This document shows, piece after piece, positions 1 to 6,129 of a stretch of 6,284 nt of DNA. Position numbers and translations under genes: made by a program. The DNA lies in NCBI GenBank assembly GCA_947644185.1, contig CANRZC010000147.1, positions 1-6,284 of the forward strand, read 5' to 3'. Origin of the DNA: an uncultured Acetatifactor sp. Its GTDB lineage: Bacteria > Bacillota > Clostridia > Lachnospirales > Lachnospiraceae. The notes under the pieces are model-generated. The model was not told the DNA's origin and searched no databases. It saw nothing but the letters and a program-made list of their open reading frames with translations. The stretch's first letter is position 1. Each line of letters opens with the position of its first letter.

Positions 1-1727
1 ACTACTACCAACCCGAAGCCTACGTCCCCTCCAGCGACACCTACATCGCCAAGGATTCCTCCATCAACGATGAGATAGACAAGCTGCGTCTGTCCGCCAC
101 GGCTTCCCTGACAGAGCGCAGGGACGTGGTAGTAGTTGCCAGCGTATCCTGCATCTACGGTCTGGGCAGTCCAGACGAATACCAGGGAATGGTAGTCTCT
201 TTGCGCCCGGGCATGGTGAAGGATAGGGACCAAGTGCTTCGGGAGCTGGTGGATATCCAGTATACTCGCAACGAGATGGACATGCACAGGGGATGCTTTC
301 GCGTACATGGTGACGTGATTGAGGTATACCCAGCCCAGGGCGGGGATTACTTTATCCGCATTGAGTTCTTTGGGGATGAAATCGACCGGATCGCTGAGGT
401 GGAACCCTTATCAGGCAGAGTACATGCGCTGTTGAACCATATTGCCATCTACCCGGCCTCCCACTACGTGGTATCCATGGACAAGATAAAGATCGCCTGT
501 GACAATATTGAAAAAGAGATGGAAGAGCGGGTGCGCTTCTTCAAAGGAGAGGATAAGCTGATTGAGGCCCAGCGCATTGCGGAGAGGACGAATTTTGACA
601 TTGAGATGATGCGGGAGACGGGCTTCTGCTCTGGCATTGAGAATTATTCCAGACATCTGAATGGTATGCCCGAGGGAGCGCCGCCTTTGACATTGATGGA
701 TTTCTTCCCGGATGATTTCCTGATTATCATCGACGAGTCTCACATGACGATCCCGCAGATTCGCGGTATGTATGCAGGCGATAGATCCAGAAAACAGACG
801 TTGGTGGACTATGGCTTTCGCCTGCCCTCTGCATTGGACAATAGACCGCTTAATTTTGAGGAATTTGAGTCCCACATTGATCAAATGATGTTCGTGTCGG
901 CCACTCCCTCGGATTACGAGGAAGCCCATGAGCTGCTGCGCACAGAACAGATCATACGGCCTACAGGACTGTTGGATCCACAGGTGGATGTGCGTCCTGT
1001 GGAAGGACAGATTGATGATCTGGTCAGTGAGATCAATAAAGAGACGGCAAAACACAACAAGGTGCTGGTGACCACCCTCACGAAACGGATGGCAGAGGAT
1101 CTGACAGACTATATGAAGGAAGTGGGAATCAGGGTGAAATATCTGCACTCTGATATTGACACGCTGGAGCGCGCGGAGATTATCCGGGATATGCGCCTGG
1201 ATGTGTTCGATGTTCTGGTGGGAATTAACCTACTGCGAGAGGGGTTGGACATTCCAGAGATTTCTCTGGTTGCGATTCTAGATGCGGACAAGGAGGGATT
1301 TCTGCGGAGCGCCACATCCCTGATACAGACCATTGGCCGGGCGGCAAGGAATGCCGAGGGACATGTAGTCATGTATGCAGACACCATAACAGATTCCATG
1401 CAGGTGGCGCTGGATGAGACGAACCGCCGTCGGGAAATCCAGATGAAGTATAATGAAGAACATGGCATTACTCCTCAGACGATAAAGAAGGCAGTCCGGG
1501 ATCTGATAGCAATCTCCAAGGTCATCGCCAAGGAGGAGATGCGCTTTGAGAAGGATCCGGAATCCATGAGCAAAAAGGAGCTGGAGAAGCTCATCGCAGA
1601 TGTGCAGAAGAAGATGCAGAAGGCCGCGGCGGACTTAAATTTCGAAGCCGCAGCAGAGCTGCGTGACAAGATGATAGAGCTGAAGGAGAAGCTGCGGGAT
1701 TACAATGAAGAAAAAGGAGACTCCTGA
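1..1727 (+). CDS. uvrB: UvrABC system protein B (excinuclease subunit B), 3' portion; 5' end outside window
   Basis: UvrB is the damage-verifying helicase-like subunit of nucleotide excision repair; UvrA loads it and it then recruits UvrC for incision. The open frame runs from base 3 (574 visible codons) and starts at YYQPEAYVPSSD. These tyrosines belong to the beta-hairpin that clamps one DNA strand, so about 94 N-terminal residues, including Walker A, lie off the left edge. In visible-fragment numbering the helicase motifs are DESH (D244-E245, motif II), SAT (S299, motif III), LVTTLTKRMAEDL (motif IV), DVLVGINLLREGLDIP (from D403, motif V) and QTIGRAARN (Q442 with R446 and R449, motif VI). 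A C-terminal UVR domain spans about 526-561 (ELEKLI to KEKL) and is the UvrA/UvrC contact helix pair. The inferred total of about 668 residues fits the family. No frame break or lost motif is seen. uvrA follows after 86 bases on the same strand, which suggests an operon. Any SOS operator would lie upstream, out of view. Confidence 0.98.
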   Translation, partial: YYQPEAYVPSSDTYIAKDSSINDEIDKLRLSATASLTERRDVVVVASVSCIYGLGSPDEYQGMVVSLRPGMVKDRDQVLRELVDIQYTRNEMDMHRGCFRVHGDVIEVYPAQGGDYFIRIEFFGDEIDRIAEVEPLSGRVHALLNHIAIYPASHYVVSMDKIKIACDNIEKEMEERVRFFKGEDKLIEAQRIAERTNFDIEMMRETGFCSGIENYSRHLNGMPEGAPPLTLMDFFPDDFLIIIDESHMTIPQIRGMYAGDRSRKQTLVDYGFRLPSALDNRPLNFEEFESHIDQMMFVSATPSDYEEAHELLRTEQIIRPTGLLDPQVDVRPVEGQIDDLVSEINKETAKHNKVLVTTLTKRMAEDLTDYMKEVGIRVKYLHSDIDTLERAEIIRDMRLDVFDVLVGINLLREGLDIPEISLVAILDADKEGFLRSATSLIQTIGRAARNAEGHVVMYADTITDSMQVALDETNRRREIQMKYNEEHGITPQTIKKAVRDLIAISKVIAKEEMRFEKDPESMSKKELEKLIADVQKKMQKAAADLNFEAAAELRDKMIELKEKLRDYNEEKGDS

Positions 1728-1771
1728 CAGGTTGCCTCTCAAGGATTATCAGGGTTAAAAAGTGTCAGGAG
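1721..1771. repeat. 9-bp perfect inverted repeat straddling the uvrB stop codon
   Basis: CTCCTGACA (1721-1729) is the exact reverse complement of TGTCAGGAG (1763-1771), with a 33-base loop. The left arm contains the uvrB TGA stop at 1725-1727. No T-run follows the right arm; the next bases are CTTACC. It therefore does not look like an intrinsic terminator. It may be an mRNA-stability or processing stem in the uvrB-uvrA message, or chance. Confidence 0.45.
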
Positions 1772-1788
1772 CTTACCATAATTGTATA

Positions 1789-1800
1789 AAGGAAGGAAAG
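1789..1800 (+). promoter_or_regulatory. Purine-rich ribosome binding region for uvrA
   Basis: AAGGAAGGAAAG lies ahead of the uvrA ATG at 1814. The gap is 13 bases from the end of the purine block and 17 from its GGAAGG core, longer than the usual 5-10. A second in-frame ATG at 1832 has its own purine block, GGAAGAG at 1816-1822, nine bases ahead. Its protein would start MRPREYIKIRGA, close to where B. subtilis UvrA begins. Either start is possible. An in-frame TGA at 1802-1804 rules out anything further upstream. Confidence 0.6.
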
Positions 1801-1813
1801 TTGACAAAAACAA

Positions 1814-4708
1814 ATGGAAGAGATCAAAAAAATGCGCCCCAGAGAATATATTAAAATACGTGGGGCCAGCGAGCATAATTTGAAAAATATTGATGTAGAC
1901 ATTCCCAGGAATGAACTGGTGGTTCTGACAGGCATGTCAGGTTCTGGCAAGTCCTCCCTGGCCTTTGACACCATCTATGCGGAGGGACAGCGCCGCTATA
2001 TGGAATCCCTGTCCTCCTATGCCAGGCAGTTCCTGGGCCAGATGGAGAAGCCCAATGTGGAGAAGATCGAGGGCCTTTCCCCGGCTATTTCCATTGACCA
2101 GAAGTCCACCAACCGGAATCCCCGTTCTACCGTAGGGACTGTCACGGAGATATACGACTATTTCCGCCTGCTCTATGCCAGAATCGGCACACCCCATTGC
2201 CCCAACTGTGGCAGGGAGATTTCAAAACAGACTGTGGACCAAATGGTAGATCAGATCATGGCATTGCCTGAGGGCACCAAACTGCAGTTGCTGGCGCCTG
2301 TGGTCAGAGGTCGCAAGGGGAGGCATGAGAAGGTGCTGGACAGAGCCAGGAGAAGCGGCTATGTGCGTGTGCGGGTAGACGGCAGTCTCTATGAGCTCAC
2401 AGAGGAGATTTCTCTGGAGAAAAATATCAAGCACAATATCGAAATCGTTGTAGATCGCCTGGCAGTGAAGCCTGGCATTGAGAGACGACTGGCAGATTCC
2501 ATTGAAAATGTGCTGAATCTGGCAGAGAATCTGCTGGTGGTGGATGTGATAGATGGAGAACCCATGACCTTTAGCCAGAGCTTTTCCTGCCCAGACTGTG
2601 GCATTGGGATCAGCGAGATCGAGCCCAGGAGCTTTTCCTTTAACAATCCCTTTGGGGCCTGCCCAGAGTGTGTTGGTTTGGGGTATAAAATGGAATTCGA
2701 CGAGGACCTGATGATCCCGGATAAGCGGCTTTCCATCAATGAGGGAGCTATCGCGGTCATGGGCTGGCAGTCCTGCACGGACAAGGGAAGCTTTACCAAT
2801 GCCATTTTACAGGCCATGTGCAAGGAATACCATTTTGATCTTGACACTCCCTTTCAGGAATACCCGGACAAGGTCAAGCAGCTAATCCTCTACGGCACCA
2901 ATGGAAAAGAGGTGGAGGTACACTACCAGGGACAGCGGGGACGAGGTATCTACCCAGTGGCATTTGAAGGGCTAGTGCGGAATGTGGAGCGGAAGTATAG
3001 AGAGACCTTTTCAGAGACCATGAAGCAGGAGTATGAGACCTTTATGCGGATCACACCTTGCAGGGAATGCAAGGGAATGCGCCTGAAAAAGGAATCCCTG
3101 GCAGTGACAGTATGCAATAAAAATATTCATGAAATTACGTCCATTTCTATTTTGGAGCTGTACGGATTTTTGGAGAATATGCAGCTCACCGCGCAACAAC
3201 TTTTAATAGGAAAGCAGATCATCAAAGAGATAAGGGCAAGAGTGGGATTTTTAGTGGATGTGGGACTGGAATATCTGTCTCTGTCCAGAGCTACTGCCAC
3301 CTTGTCTGGCGGAGAGGCCCAGCGCATTCGCCTAGCCACCCAGATCGGCTCTGGGCTGGTAGGGGTTTGTTATATTCTGGACGAGCCCAGTATTGGCTTG
3401 CACCAGAGGGACAATGATAAGCTGCTAAATACCTTGAAGAGCCTTCGGGACCTGGGCAATACGCTGATCGTGGTGGAGCATGACGAGGACACCATGCTGG
3501 CAGCGGACTATGTGGTGGACATCGGCCCCGGCGCAGGCTCCCATGGCGGTGAGGTAGTGGCCTGTGGCACAGCGGAGGAAATCATGCAGGTGGAGGGCTC
3601 CATCACCGGCAAATATTTAAGTGGTGAATTGGAGATCCCGGTTCCAAAGAAGCGCAGGCATCCCACAGGTCACCTGAAGGTACTGGGAGCCCAGGAGAAC
3701 AACCTAAAGAATATTGATGTGGACATTCCACTGGGTATTATGACCTGTGTCACCGGTGTGTCTGGCTCAGGCAAAAGCTCTCTGGTAAACGAAATATTGT
3801 ACAAACACCTGGCCAGAGATTTAAACCGTGCCCGATGCATTCCTGGAAAGCACAGGGATATTCAGGGATTAGAGCAGTTGGACAAGGTCATTGCCATCGA
3901 TCAGTCTCCCATTGGACGTACTCCCAGATCTAACCCGGCTACCTACACAGGAGTCTTTGATCAGATCCGAGATCTGTTCGCCTCCACAACAGATGCTAAG
4001 ACAAAAGGATACACCAAAGGACGTTTCAGCTTCAACGTGAAGGGTGGGCGCTGCGAGGCCTGCAGCGGTGACGGTATCATCAAGATAGAGATGCATTTCC
4101 TGCCGGATGTGTATGTGCCCTGTGAGGTCTGCGGCGGCAAGCGCTACAACCGGGAGACATTGGATGTGAAATATAAGGGAAAGAGTATCTTTGATGTGTT
4201 GGATATGACGGTGGAGGAGGCCTATGGCTTTTTCGAGAATGTCCCCTCCATTCGGCGCAAGATTGAGACTTTATATGATGTGGGGCTTACCTATGTAAAG
4301 CTGGGACAGCCTTCTACCACCCTGTCCGGTGGTGAGGCTCAGCGTATCAAGCTGGCTACAGAGCTGTCCAGGCGCAGTACCGGCAAGACCATCTATATAC
4401 TGGACGAGCCTACCACAGGCCTGCACTTTGCGGATGTACACAAGCTGGTGGAGATTCTCCACAGATTGGCGGACGGCGGGAATACTGTGGTGGTCATCGA
4501 GCACAACCTGGATGTGATCAAGACAGCGGATTACATCATTGATATGGGACCTGAGGGTGGAGACCGGGGCGGCACTGTGATTGCCCAGGGCACACCGGAG
4601 GAAATTGCCCAGGAGAAGCAGTCCTATACCGGCCTTTATGTAAAGAAAATGCTGGCCAAAAGCAGAACCAGGCAAACTTTGGAAAAAGAAAAAGGGAAAA
4701 AGGGCTAA
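1814..4708 (+). CDS. uvrA: UvrABC system protein A (excinuclease ATPase subunit A)
   Basis: UvrA is the dimeric, zinc-binding ABC-type ATPase that finds helix-distorting DNA lesions and hands them to UvrB. At 964 residues it is full length (E. coli about 940, B. subtilis about 957). The first ATPase half has Walker A GMSGSGKS (G40-S47), the UvrB-binding/insertion region, zinc ligands C259, C262, C283 and C286, signature LSGGEAQR (from L497), Walker B YILDEP (D523, E524) and H-loop H556. The second half has Walker A GVSGSGKS (G648-S655), zinc ligands C747, C750, C770 and C773, signature LSGGEAQR (from L837), Walker B IYILDEP (D864, E865) and H897. Further CXXC pairs at C129/C132 and C416/C419 are of a kind found in Firmicute UvrA. 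The tail is lysine-rich. All catalytic residues are present and the frame is intact. Start choice is between ATG 1814 and ATG 1832, a six-residue difference. It follows uvrB by 86 bases, so co-transcription is likely. No canonical GC-rich terminator follows closely. Confidence 0.98.
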   Translation: MEEIKKMRPREYIKIRGASEHNLKNIDVDIPRNELVVLTGMSGSGKSSLAFDTIYAEGQRRYMESLSSYARQFLGQMEKPNVEKIEGLSPAISIDQKSTNRNPRSTVGTVTEIYDYFRLLYARIGTPHCPNCGREISKQTVDQMVDQIMALPEGTKLQLLAPVVRGRKGRHEKVLDRARRSGYVRVRVDGSLYELTEEISLEKNIKHNIEIVVDRLAVKPGIERRLADSIENVLNLAENLLVVDVIDGEPMTFSQSFSCPDCGIGISEIEPRSFSFNNPFGACPECVGLGYKMEFDEDLMIPDKRLSINEGAIAVMGWQSCTDKGSFTNAILQAMCKEYHFDLDTPFQEYPDKVKQLILYGTNGKEVEVHYQGQRGRGIYPVAFEGLVRNVERKYRETFSETMKQEYETFMRITPCRECKGMRLKKESLAVTVCNKNIHEITSISILELYGFLENMQLTAQQLLIGKQIIKEIRARVGFLVDVGLEYLSLSRATATLSGGEAQRIRLATQIGSGLVGVCYILDEPSIGLHQRDNDKLLNTLKSLRDLGNTLIVVEHDEDTMLAADYVVDIGPGAGSHGGEVVACGTAEEIMQVEGSITGKYLSGELEIPVPKKRRHPTGHLKVLGAQENNLKNIDVDIPLGIMTCVTGVSGSGKSSLVNEILYKHLARDLNRARCIPGKHRDIQGLEQLDKVIAIDQSPIGRTPRSNPATYTGVFDQIRDLFASTTDAKTKGYTKGRFSFNVKGGRCEACSGDGIIKIEMHFLPDVYVPCEVCGGKRYNRETLDVKYKGKSIFDVLDMTVEEAYGFFENVPSIRRKIETLYDVGLTYVKLGQPSTTLSGGEAQRIKLATELSRRSTGKTIYILDEPTTGLHFADVHKLVEILHRLADGGNTVVVIEHNLDVIKTADYIIDMGPEGGDRGGTVIAQGTPEEIAQEKQSYTGLYVKKMLAKSRTRQTLEKEKGKKG

Positions 4709-4781
4709 AGAACCGGCAGAACTATGCCGAAATGTTTATATAACTTATACTGCGTAACAGTTAAAATTTCCGGGTGACCTG

Positions 4782-4831
4782 ACTACATAACGCCAGTCAG
4801 TGTAGTACGGTAAATTCTGGCGTTATGTAGT
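4782..4831. repeat. 15-bp perfect inverted repeat with 20-base loop
   Basis: ACTACATAACGCCAG (4782-4796) is the exact reverse complement of CTGGCGTTATGTAGT (4817-4831), separated by 20 bases. It lies 73 bases past the uvrA stop. No T-run follows directly on either strand, so it is not a classical intrinsic terminator, though it could protect the 3' end of the uvrBA transcript. It could also be a small mobile-element relic or a recombinase site. I recognise no specific family. Confidence 0.75.
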
Positions 4832-4892
4832 ATGACAGCGACTCTGACTGCTTTTTGCAGTAGGAGCTTATAGTCTGTACACATTTTTTAAA

Positions 4893-4926
4893 ATTTTCAT
4901 AAACCCCTATGAAAATGGAATTTTTT
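4893..4926 (+). terminator. AT-rich hairpin followed by T6: possible weak terminator overlapping the next promoter
   Basis: ATTTTCATA (4893-4901) pairs perfectly with TATGAAAAT (4908-4916) across the six-base loop AACCCC. After GGAA comes a run of six T at 4921-4926. The stem has one G-C pair, so it would be a weak terminator at best. Its right arm covers the putative -35 element of the following promoter, so it could instead be an operator-like dyad. The role is inferred from layout only. Confidence 0.4.
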
Positions 4927-4936
4927 CGGTTATAAT
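4909..4936 (+). promoter_or_regulatory. Candidate sigma-A-type promoter for the mreB/mbl-flagellar unit
   Basis: A perfect -10 box TATAAT at 4931-4936 is preceded, with a 16-base spacer, by ATGAAA at 4909-4914, matching four of six TTGACA positions. Transcription would start near 4942-4944, almost exactly at the first base of the first hairpin, giving a leader of about 165 bases before the mreB/mbl ATG. The -10 is strong and the -35 is weak and lies inside the right arm of the upstream hairpin. Confidence 0.6.
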
Positions 4937-4937
4937 A

Positions 4938-5009
4938 TATGACAATAGAAAGCTGCCTTTGCTTTCTATTGTATATGACAATAGGAAACTGCCTTTGTTT
5001 CCTATTGTA
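4938..5009 (+). repeat. Two abutting 36-bp direct repeats, each a perfect 12-bp hairpin with loop TGCCTTT
   Basis: Unit 1 is 4938-4973 and unit 2 is 4974-5009, head to tail with no spacer. In unit 1 ACAATAGAAAGC (4942-4953) pairs with GCTTTCTATTGT (4961-4972). In unit 2 ACAATAGGAAAC (4978-4989) pairs with GTTTCCTATTGT (4997-5008). Both loops are TGCCTTT. The units differ at four of 36 positions, and these form two compensated pairs: one A-T became G-C and one G-C became A-T. No T-run follows either stem, so they are not terminators. They sit at the start of the predicted leader of the mreB/mbl gene. This pattern suggests a structure kept by selection, either as leader RNA or as a dyad DNA site bound by a protein. 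I do not recognise a named RNA family. Confidence 0.9.
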
Positions 5010-5011
5010 TA

Positions 5012-5034
5012 GCGCATGGAAACTGCAGTTTTTT
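5012..5034 (+). repeat. Possible decayed third copy of the hairpin repeat, ending in T6
   Basis: GGAAACTGC at 5018-5026 matches the centre of unit 2 (4984-4992) exactly, and the preceding CAT resembles the unit's AATA. The partner arm has been lost. Instead there is a 12-base palindrome, AAACTGCAGTTT (5020-5031), running into six T at 5029-5034. It could be a degenerate repeat unit, or a very weak attenuator-like stem. The evidence is one nine-base match in register, so this is tentative. Confidence 0.4.
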
Positions 5035-5091
5035 ACTAATAAGAAATAATGAATATGACTTTGTTCCGAAATCAGGAAGTTGTTGGAAGAT

Positions 5092-5100
5092 AGAAAGGGG
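5092..5100 (+). promoter_or_regulatory. Ribosome binding site of mreB/mbl, complementary to an upstream hairpin arm
   Basis: AGAAAGGGG ends seven bases before ATG 5108, an ideal spacing that fixes the start. The overlapping octamer ATAGAAAG (5090-5097) is identical to 4945-4952 in the left arm of hairpin 1. It is therefore perfectly complementary to CTTTCTAT (4962-4969) in that hairpin's right arm. This offers a possible way to mask the site. Confidence 0.8.
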
Positions 5101-5107
5101 TTTTGAC

Positions 5108-6100
5108 ATGCAGTGTACAGATATTGGAATCGATTTGGGTACAGCCAGCATTTTAGTATACATTAGAGGAAAGGGTGTTGTGCTCAAGGAGCCCTCTGTG
5201 GTGGCCTTTGACAGAGATACCCAAAAAATCAAGGCAATCGGGGAGGATGCCAGGCTGATGCTGGGCAGGACTCCTGGCAACATTGTGGCTGTACGTCCCC
5301 TCAGACAGGGTGTTATCTCCGATTATACAGTGACCGAGAAAATGATGAAATATTTCATCCAGAAAGCGTTGGGCAGAAGATCCTTCAGAAAACCTCGCAT
5401 TGCGGTGTGTGTTCCCAGCGGTGTCACCGAGGTGGAGAAGAAGGCTGTGGAAGATGCCACTTATCAGGCAGGTGCCAGGGATGTGGATATCATTGAGGAG
5501 CCTATTGCAGCTGCAATCGGGGCAGGGATTGATATTTCCAAGCCCTGTGGCAATATGATTGTGGATATTGGAGGCGGTACCTCTGACATTGCCGTTATTT
5601 CCTTGGGAGGCACTGTGGTCAGCGCTTCCATTAAAGTGGCAGGTGATGACTTCGACGAGGCCATTGTGCGCTATATGCGCAAGAAGCATAATCTACTGAT
5701 CGGAGAAAGATCCGCAGAGGACCTGAAGATTAAAATTGGATCTGCGTACAAGCGCCCAGAGGTAGACTACATGGATGTAAGAGGGCGGAATCTGGTGACT
5801 GGCTTGCCGAAGACTGTAAAGGTGTCCTCTGAGGAGACCGAGGAAGCCCTTCGGGAGACAACCTCCCAGGTAGTGGAGACCATTCACAGCGTGTTGGAGA
5901 AGACACCTCCAGAGCTGGCAGCGGATATTGCAGACAGAGGGATCGTCCTGACAGGAGGCGGAAGCCTTCTGCGGGGATTGGAAGAATTAATTTCCTCAAA
6001 GACAGGTATCAATACAATTACTGCCGAGGATCCCATGACAGCAGTGGCAATTGGAACTGGAAAATATGTAGAATTTCTTTCGGGCTATAACGAGAGATAA
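5108..6100 (+). CDS. mreB: Rod shape-determining protein, MreB/Mbl family bacterial actin
   Basis: This 330-residue protein has the usual length of MreB/Mbl proteins, which form membrane-associated ATP-dependent filaments guiding elongation-phase peptidoglycan synthesis. Actin-fold motifs are in place: phosphate-1 loop IGIDLGTAS (residues 6-14, D9), the EEP element (E130-E131) in the catalytic region, phosphate-2 loop VDIGGGTSDIAVIS (from V152, D153), the IGERSAEDLKIKIG segment, the LEKTPPELAADI segment, and adenosine motif LTGGGSLLRGL (T282-G285). There is no N-terminal amphipathic extension beyond MQCTD, as is usual in Gram-positives. The ATG at 5108 is fixed by AGAAAGGGG seven bases upstream. 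It is preceded by its own promoter and a structured leader, so it is probably a separate transcription unit from uvrBA. A flagellar basal-body gene follows after 29 bases. Together with protein similarity this context recalls B. subtilis mbl, so it may be the mbl paralogue rather than mreB of an mreBCD cluster. The family is certain, the paralogue is not. Confidence 0.96.
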   Translation: MQCTDIGIDLGTASILVYIRGKGVVLKEPSVVAFDRDTQKIKAIGEDARLMLGRTPGNIVAVRPLRQGVISDYTVTEKMMKYFIQKALGRRSFRKPRIAVCVPSGVTEVEKKAVEDATYQAGARDVDIIEEPIAAAIGAGIDISKPCGNMIVDIGGGTSDIAVISLGGTVVSASIKVAGDDFDEAIVRYMRKKHNLLIGERSAEDLKIKIGSAYKRPEVDYMDVRGRNLVTGLPKTVKVSSEETEEALRETTSQVVETIHSVLEKTPPELAADIADRGIVLTGGGSLLRGLEELISSKTGINTITAEDPMTAVAIGTGKYVEFLSGYNER

Positions 6101-6112
6101 GAGAAAAGCATC

Positions 6113-6118
6113 AGGAGG
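6113..6118 (+). promoter_or_regulatory. Ribosome binding site of the flagellar gene
   Basis: A perfect AGGAGG lies 11 bases before ATG 6130, inside the 29-base gap after the mreB/mbl stop. There is no room for a promoter or terminator in this gap, so the two genes should share a transcript. Confidence 0.8.
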
Positions 6119-6129
6119 CAGCAAGTGAA

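Larger units (their letters stand above)
4709..5107. other. 399-bp non-coding interval between uvrA and the mreB/mbl gene, rich in dyad symmetry
   Basis: I see no supportable coding sequence on either strand. Just past the uvrA stop is a small stem, CGGCA (4714-4718) with TGCCG (4725-4729), with a six-base loop and no T-run. Then come the 15-bp inverted repeat, the AT-rich hairpin with T6, the promoter, the twin hairpins, a decayed third copy and the ribosome binding site, each listed separately. From about 5035 to 5090 there is only AT-rich sequence with a weak TTCC/GGAA dyad (5064-5067 and 5075-5078). Confidence 0.8.

Noticed and set aside
411..1148. Long open frame (245 codons) on the minus strand inside uvrB.
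   Set aside because: It is fully antisense to a well-conserved coding region, has no recognisable domain and no convincing ribosome site. It is a codon-bias shadow.
1728..1813. Searched the uvrB-uvrA gap for a LexA/SOS box (GAAC-N4-GTTC type) and an internal promoter.
   Set aside because: No such dyad is present. TATAAA at 1785-1790 lacks an acceptable -35 and would start transcription almost on the ribosome site.
2198..2209. Extra CXXC pair (C129/C132) in UvrA as a possible novel zinc site.
   Set aside because: CPxCG at this place is common in clostridial UvrA sequences as far as I recall, and no second cysteine pair nearby completes a site.
4942..5008. The twin hairpins as intrinsic terminators.
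   Set aside because: Neither stem is followed by a T-run; the next bases are ATATG and ATAGC. They also lie downstream of the promoter for the next gene.
4938..5009. The 36-bp repeat length raised the question of a CRISPR array.
   Set aside because: The two units abut with no spacer, there are only two good copies, they are internally palindromic over almost the whole unit, and no cas gene is present.
5153..5689. Open frame of 178 codons on the minus strand inside mreB/mbl.
   Set aside because: It is antisense to conserved actin motifs, and its composition (histidine- and leucine-rich) is typical of a complementary-strand shadow.
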